Shown one piece after another: positions 60,170 through 64,000 of a stretch of 64,000 nt of DNA (positions are counted from its first letter, which is position 1; the number at the start of each line of letters is the position of its first letter). The notes under the pieces are model-generated. The model was not told where the DNA came from. It saw nothing but the letters and a program-made list of their open reading frames with translations, and did not search any database. Source of the stretch: Marinomonas posidonica_A. Lineage in GTDB: Bacteria; Pseudomonadota; Gammaproteobacteria; Pseudomonadales; Marinomonadaceae. The DNA is taken from the NCBI RefSeq assembly GCF_043643765.1, contig NZ_JBHZSP010000001.1, positions 62,001 to 126,000 on the forward strand. Direction: 5' to 3'. A program made the position numbers and the translations under genes.

Positions 60170-61000
60170 ATGAATCCTTTCCAACTTGATGTGAATGGGC
60201 TTGAGAAAAAAGCTCGAGCGATTAGGCGTAAAATAATTCGGCTTAATGCCGACAGCCCTGCAGGTGGGCACACTGGAGCAGATCTTTCTCAAGTTGAGAT
60301 TGTGACGTCTTTGTATTTTCGTTTGTTGAACTGCGCTCCTGATCGAATTTCGGACGATGATCGGGATATTTATATCCAATCAAAAGGTCATGCCGCTGGT
60401 GGGTATTATTGTTGTCTTGCTGAAGCGGGGTATTTCCCTGAAGACTGGCTGCCAAGTTATCAACACAATGATTCCCATTTGCCAGGTCATCCAGTTCGTC
60501 AGAAAACCCCTGGGGTGGAATTAAATACGGGCGCTTTGGGTCATGGTTTGCCTGTGGCGGTGGGGTTGGCGCTAGCCGCTAAGCGTGATGGTCGTTCGAG
60601 GAAGGTGTATGTGTTAACGGGTGACGGTGAGTTAGCCGAAGGCAGTAATTGGGAAGCGGCTTTAGCGGCCTCTCATTATCAGCTCGACAATCTGATTGTT
60701 ATTAATGACAAGAATAAATTGCAATTGGCAGGACCGACTGAGGCCATTATGAAAACCGATCCGTTGGATCAAAAATGGCAAGCGTTTGGTTTTTCTGTGA
60801 CCCAGTGTGATGGCAATGATGTCGCTTCAATCGTGAGTACGTTAGAGGGCCTAAAAGCCGAAGGCAAGCCAAATGTGGTGATTGCGAATACCACCAAAGG
60901 GGCTGGTGTGTCTTTTATTGCGGGCCGACCAGAATGGCATCACAGAGTGCCAAAAGGCGAAGAAATTAACCTTGCATTGAAGGAGCTAGCCGATGTCTAA
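60170..61000 (+). CDS. Transketolase-like enzyme, N-terminal (thiamine diphosphate) subunit
   Basis: The 276-residue protein is the N-terminal half of transketolase: ADSPAGGHTGADLSQVEI, the KGHAAGGYYCCLAEAGYFP block, ALGHGLPVAVGLALAAK, and the cofactor-binding GDGELAEGSNWEAALAASHY motif ending INDKNKLQ. The C-terminal half is encoded by the next gene, overlapping by 8 bases. Two-gene transketolases next to FGGY kinases and sugar ABC transporters typically act on unusual ketose phosphates (for example apulose 4-phosphate) rather than central pentose metabolism. The start follows AGGAGGG. Confidence 0.9.
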   Translation: MNPFQLDVNGLEKKARAIRRKIIRLNADSPAGGHTGADLSQVEIVTSLYFRLLNCAPDRISDDDRDIYIQSKGHAAGGYYCCLAEAGYFPEDWLPSYQHNDSHLPGHPVRQKTPGVELNTGALGHGLPVAVGLALAAKRDGRSRKVYVLTGDGELAEGSNWEAALAASHYQLDNLIVINDKNKLQLAGPTEAIMKTDPLDQKWQAFGFSVTQCDGNDVASIVSTLEGLKAEGKPNVVIANTTKGAGVSFIAGRPEWHHRVPKGEEINLALKELADV

Positions 61001-61943
61001 CAGTGAACATTTAGCCAATGTTATGGTGCAGTGTTTCATCGACGCGGTGAATGATGGCGTTGATTTAGTACCCGTGGTGGCGGATTCGACTTCCACTTCC
61101 AAAATTAAGCCTTTTGTTGACCTGTTTCCAGGTCGCTTAGTGAATGTTGGCATTGCTGAGCAAGTGATGGTTGGAACAGCGGCAGGGTTGGCATTGGCTG
61201 GAAAAGTCGCTGTGACGTGTAATGCGGCGCCATTTTTAATTTCGCGAAGCAATGAGCAGATTAAGGTAGATGTTTGTTATAACAATACCAATGTTAAGTT
61301 GTTTGGTTTGAATTCAGGTGCCAGTTACGGCCCTCTTGCGAGTACCCATCATTCAATTGACGACATTAGTATTATGCGCGGTTTTGGCAATATTCAAATT
61401 TTTGCGCCAGCGTGCCCTGTTGAGTGTCGGCAAATAATTGAGTATGCCATACGGTATGAAGGGCCGATCTATATTCGTATGGATGGCAAAGCTTTACCTG
61501 TATTACACGATGCTGAATTTCAATTTACGGCGGGTGAACCTTCGTTGCTAAGAGAGGGTAGGCAAGTGGTGATTTGTGCGCTGGGGTCAGTGGTACATGA
61601 AGCCGTTGCGGCGGCCGATACGTTAAAAGAAGATGGCCTGGACGTTGCCGTGGTAAATGTGTCGTCTATTCGTCCTCTGAATCGACAAAGTTTGGCCAAT
61701 CAGCTCAGTGACGCTGATTATGTTATCAGTGTAGAAGAGCATAATGTGAATGGTGGCTTAGGAAGTGTGGTAGCGGAACTCATGGCTGAACAAGGAATGA
61801 CGGCGAAGTTGGTTCGTTTAGGTGTTGAAGATGGTGGCTATGCGGCTGCGGGGGATCGTTCTTATACTCGAAAAATGCTTTCTATCGACAGTGCGGGCAT
61901 AGTGATGGTTTGTCAGCAACTTGTTCATGAAACATTGGTTTAA
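60993..61943 (+). CDS. Transketolase-like enzyme, C-terminal (pyrimidine-binding) subunit
   Basis: The 316-residue protein has the pyrimidine-binding part (VADSTSTSKIKPFVDLFPGR; NVGIAEQVMVGTAAGLALAG, with the catalytic glutamate in GIAEQ) and the C-terminal regulatory-type domain (VVICALGSVVHEAVAAADTL; VSVEEHNVNGGLGSVVAEL). It completes the active site with the upstream subunit. Its frame overlaps the previous stop, so the two are made in equal amounts. Confidence 0.92.
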   Translation: MSNSEHLANVMVQCFIDAVNDGVDLVPVVADSTSTSKIKPFVDLFPGRLVNVGIAEQVMVGTAAGLALAGKVAVTCNAAPFLISRSNEQIKVDVCYNNTNVKLFGLNSGASYGPLASTHHSIDDISIMRGFGNIQIFAPACPVECRQIIEYAIRYEGPIYIRMDGKALPVLHDAEFQFTAGEPSLLREGRQVVICALGSVVHEAVAAADTLKEDGLDVAVVNVSSIRPLNRQSLANQLSDADYVISVEEHNVNGGLGSVVAELMAEQGMTAKLVRLGVEDGGYAAAGDRSYTRKMLSIDSAGIVMVCQQLVHETLV

Positions 61944-61954
61944 GTGAGGCTCGA

Positions 61955-63436
61955 ATGCGTAATGTAATTCTGGCGATAGACGAAGGCACAACCAACGTTA
62001 AATCCCTGCTATTGAATAAACAGGGGGATGTGGTTGGTAAGGGAATGGCGTCGTTATCGATTCGCTTTCCTGCAGCGGGTTTGGTTGAACAAGATCCATT
62101 TGAAATCATTGAAAGGATGGAAGCCTCTATTGCCTTGGCAATCGATTCTGTTGCAGACGATGTGATGATTGAGGCGGTCGCCATCAGTAATCAGCGTGAA
62201 TCCGTTGTACTTTGGGAACGCAATACAGGAAAGCCTTTGACGCCAGTGATGAGTTGGCAGTGTCGTCGTTCTGAGTCTTTGTGTGAGACCTTGCGCCAGG
62301 ATCTGACATTTAGTCGCTATGTGCAAGAGTCAACGGGCTTAGTGCTTGATCCCATGTTTCCGGCCACCAAAGTGTCAATGGCGTTACAGCAAATTCCTGA
62401 TGGTCATGCCAGAGCAGTGAAGGGAGAGATTTGCGTTGGTACGATTAACTCTTGGATGATCTGGAATATGACCCAAGGTGTGTTTGTCACGGATGCGTCT
62501 AATGCGGCTCGAACTCAGTTTTACCATATTGGCAAGCAAGTGTGGGATGACGCTATCTTAGCGCGCTTGGGCATTGCTTTAGAGACGTTGCCGGAAGTGG
62601 TTTCTTCTTCTCAGGTTGTCGGGGTGACAAAGGCATTTGGCTCACTTCAGTCTGGTATTCCCATCGCTTCTCAAATCGGAGATTCCCATGCGGCACTATT
62701 TGGCCATGGTGGCTATAAAGCCGGAGTGGTTAAAGCCACCTATGGAACCGGTAGTTCGGTGATGGCCGCTATGCCGACATTACCCAATATTCGTCATGAA
62801 ATCAGTACCACTATTGCTTGGCAGGATTCCGATTTATTTTATGGGCTTGAGGGCAACATTACTCACACTGGTTCGGCGATCGATTGGGCTAGACGAATGC
62901 TTGGCGTGGAGACTATTGAGGCTATGTGTGAGCTTGCAGGGCAAGCGGACCCAAATCATTCCGTTTTCTTTGTACCGGCTTTGTCTGGGCTGGGTGCACC
63001 TTATTGGGATTTAGAGGCAACAGGGATTTTTTGTGGTCTAAAAAGCTCAACAGAACGAGCAGACATAGCGCGTTCGGCGTTTGAGTCTGTTCTTTTTCAA
63101 GTCGCGGATGTGTTTAATGTGATCTCAGATGAGTTACCGGAAAAGATTGAGTATTTGTGTGTGGATGGTGGGCCGACACAAAATGATTGGCTGATGCAAG
63201 CCCAAGCTGATTTATTAGGCGTTACGATCCGACGTGGTGAGGTGGCCGAAGTATCGGCAGTGGGTGCTGGGTTGCTGGCAGGATTGGCCATCGGCTGGTG
63301 GCAAACAAAAGATGAGCTTGATCGTTTGCAGAAAGCATTTACTGTGTTTTCACCGAGACAGGATAAGTACGAATATTGGCAAGACCGTTATCAGTCATGG
63401 TCTTTGGCAATAAAAAAAGCACGTTTGGCTTGTTAA
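61955..63436 (+). CDS. FGGY-family carbohydrate kinase
   Basis: The 493-residue kinase resembles glycerol kinase in layout: ILAIDEGTTNVKSLLLNKQG (phosphate 1 loop), ISNQRESVVLWERNTGKPL, NSWMIWNMTQGVFVTDASNA, and the ATPase segments IGDSHAALFGHGG and KATYGTGSSVMAAM. The late FGGY-signature region LCVDGGPTQNDWLMQAQADL closes it. Substrate is not predictable with certainty; partner genes suggest a ketose whose phosphate is the transketolase substrate. It follows the transketolase C subunit after 11 bases. Confidence 0.9.
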   Translation: MRNVILAIDEGTTNVKSLLLNKQGDVVGKGMASLSIRFPAAGLVEQDPFEIIERMEASIALAIDSVADDVMIEAVAISNQRESVVLWERNTGKPLTPVMSWQCRRSESLCETLRQDLTFSRYVQESTGLVLDPMFPATKVSMALQQIPDGHARAVKGEICVGTINSWMIWNMTQGVFVTDASNAARTQFYHIGKQVWDDAILARLGIALETLPEVVSSSQVVGVTKAFGSLQSGIPIASQIGDSHAALFGHGGYKAGVVKATYGTGSSVMAAMPTLPNIRHEISTTIAWQDSDLFYGLEGNITHTGSAIDWARRMLGVETIEAMCELAGQADPNHSVFFVPALSGLGAPYWDLEATGIFCGLKSSTERADIARSAFESVLFQVADVFNVISDELPEKIEYLCVDGGPTQNDWLMQAQADLLGVTIRRGEVAEVSAVGAGLLAGLAIGWWQTKDELDRLQKAFTVFSPRQDKYEYWQDRYQSWSLAIKKARLAC

Positions 63437-63683
63437 TTTAACCAATTGTATTTTAAGGACAGAGCGCTCAAGAACCGAGTGTTTAAGCGTCGTAATGGTG
63501 TCAGTAATGCGGGTTATTCTCTATTACTGTGACATAAGGAAAATGGACTTTTGTGGTATCTAAAATGAAAAATCAGACAGTTAGATTTTTTACTCTGGTG
63601 ATGTAGACATCTCTTGAGGTGTTTATTACACTCTGGTTGCATAAATAACTAATATTGAATATATATTCAATGAGGAGAATAAT
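63437..63683. promoter_or_regulatory. Control region before the sugar-binding protein, with palindrome copy 3
   Basis: The 247-base gap carries TTGAATATATATTCAA (63655-63670), the longest form of the GAATATATATTC palindrome, ending next to the GAGGAG ribosome site (63672-63677) of the next gene. Bound protein here could block transcription or translation start. A TTGCAT sequence at 63637 with TATATA 17 bases later is promoter-like but would leave almost no leader, so a more upstream promoter is likely. Confidence 0.55.
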
Positions 63684-64000
63684 ATGAATAAGAAAATCCT
63701 TGCTACTACGTTGTTTGGTCTATCAATTGCTTTTTCAAATATCGCTTCGGCGAATGGCTTGATCGCGATTATTACACCATCCCATGATAATCCATTTTTC
63801 AAATCTGAAGCGATGGGGGCTAAGGAAAAAGCTGAAGCGCTTGGATACAGTACGCTTGTGGCCTCCCATGATGATGATGCGAATAAACAAGATCAGCTTA
63901 TTTCTACCGCCATAGCTCGAAATGCCAAAGCCATAATTTTGGATAATGCGGGGGCAGATGTGACGATTGGGGCACTGGAAAAAGCCAAAGCGGCTGGCGT
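63684..64000 (+). CDS. Periplasmic sugar-binding protein of an ABC transporter (partial)
   Basis: The first 105 codons lie in the window. A Sec signal peptide (about 1-23: MNKKILATTLFGLSIAFSN, ending ASA) is followed by GLIAIITPSHDNPFFKSEA and EKAEALGYSTLVASHDDDAN, then DQLISTAIARNAKAIILDNA, the pattern of RbsB-type binding proteins (Peripla_BP_4). It binds a sugar or sugar-like molecule for an ABC importer whose other genes should follow to the right. It shares the palindrome with the transketolase-kinase operon. Confidence 0.88.
   Translation, partial: MNKKILATTLFGLSIAFSNIASANGLIAIITPSHDNPFFKSEAMGAKEKAEALGYSTLVASHDDDANKQDQLISTAIARNAKAIILDNAGADVTIGALEKAKAAG

Noticed and set aside
63637..63665. 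Promoter TTGCAT-N17-TATATA directly before the sugar-binding protein gene
   Set aside because: It would start transcription at the ribosome site, leaving almost no leader; the TATATA is better explained as part of the palindrome.

Overview
The window comes from a gammaproteobacterium, most likely a marine one of the Marinomonas/Oceanospirillales type. This is inferred from moderate-to-low GC, the mix of TRAP, ABC and SulP transporters with many LysR regulators, and an HP1/K139-like P2-type prophage. No rRNA or full tRNA is present to fix the taxonomy. There are four broad regions: a prophage end, a signalling operon plus insertion sequence, a long run of catabolic and transport operons, and the start of a sugar-utilisation operon.

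Positions 1 to about 21,346 hold the right part of a temperate P2-superfamily (HP1/K139-like) prophage. A GNAT acetyltransferase/antitoxin pair sits at the left edge, beside the presumed cos end. Leftward genes encode an unknown protein, the portal (gpQ-like) and the terminase ATPase (gpP-like). Rightward genes encode scaffold, capsid, small terminase, head completion, tail completion, a sheath-like protein, tail tube, amidase and holin, tail chaperone (with a probable -1 frameshift extension), tape measure, baseplate, fibre, hub and spike. A 23-bp palindrome lies between the divergent late operons. The right end carries a strong terminator, one unknown gene, and a 20-bp tRNA 3' end overlapping a terminator, read here as attR. 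Integrase, repressor and replication genes would lie left of the window.

Positions 21.5-23.9 kb hold a three-gene signalling operon: a receiver, a CheC-like phosphatase and a diguanylate cyclase. An intact IS3-family element (23.9-25.1 kb) follows.

From 25.4 kb the DNA is metabolic. A hydroxypyruvate isomerase-like gene comes first. A divergent locus pairs a SulP anion transporter and LysR with a TAXI-type TRAP transporter and a cytoplasmic FGly-type sulfatase, which looks like an organosulfate uptake and desulfation module. The NAD(P)HX repair gene nnr, an MFS exporter and an aminotransferase follow. A tightly overlapping operon then encodes BCCP, biotin carboxylase, PxpB, PxpC, a BCCP-like protein lacking the biotin lysine, and PxpA. 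It is followed by an SDR and a complete polar amino acid ABC transporter. Together these look like a dissociated urea-carboxylase-like enzyme coupled to a 5-oxoprolinase-type hydrolase and its own importer. An ato-type operon (CoA transferase A/B, thiolase, AtoE permease) with a divergent LysR comes next. Then come two LpxR-like outer-membrane deacylase paralogues, a periplasmic MBL protein with a DsbA-like protein and a LysR, and an inositol-monophosphatase-like gene.

The right end (60 kb onward) is a sugar operon: a split transketolase (N and C subunits), an FGGY kinase and a periplasmic sugar-binding protein cut by the window edge. The same 12-bp palindrome (GAATATATATTC) occurs twice before the transketolase and once just before the binding protein, suggesting one local regulator for both units.
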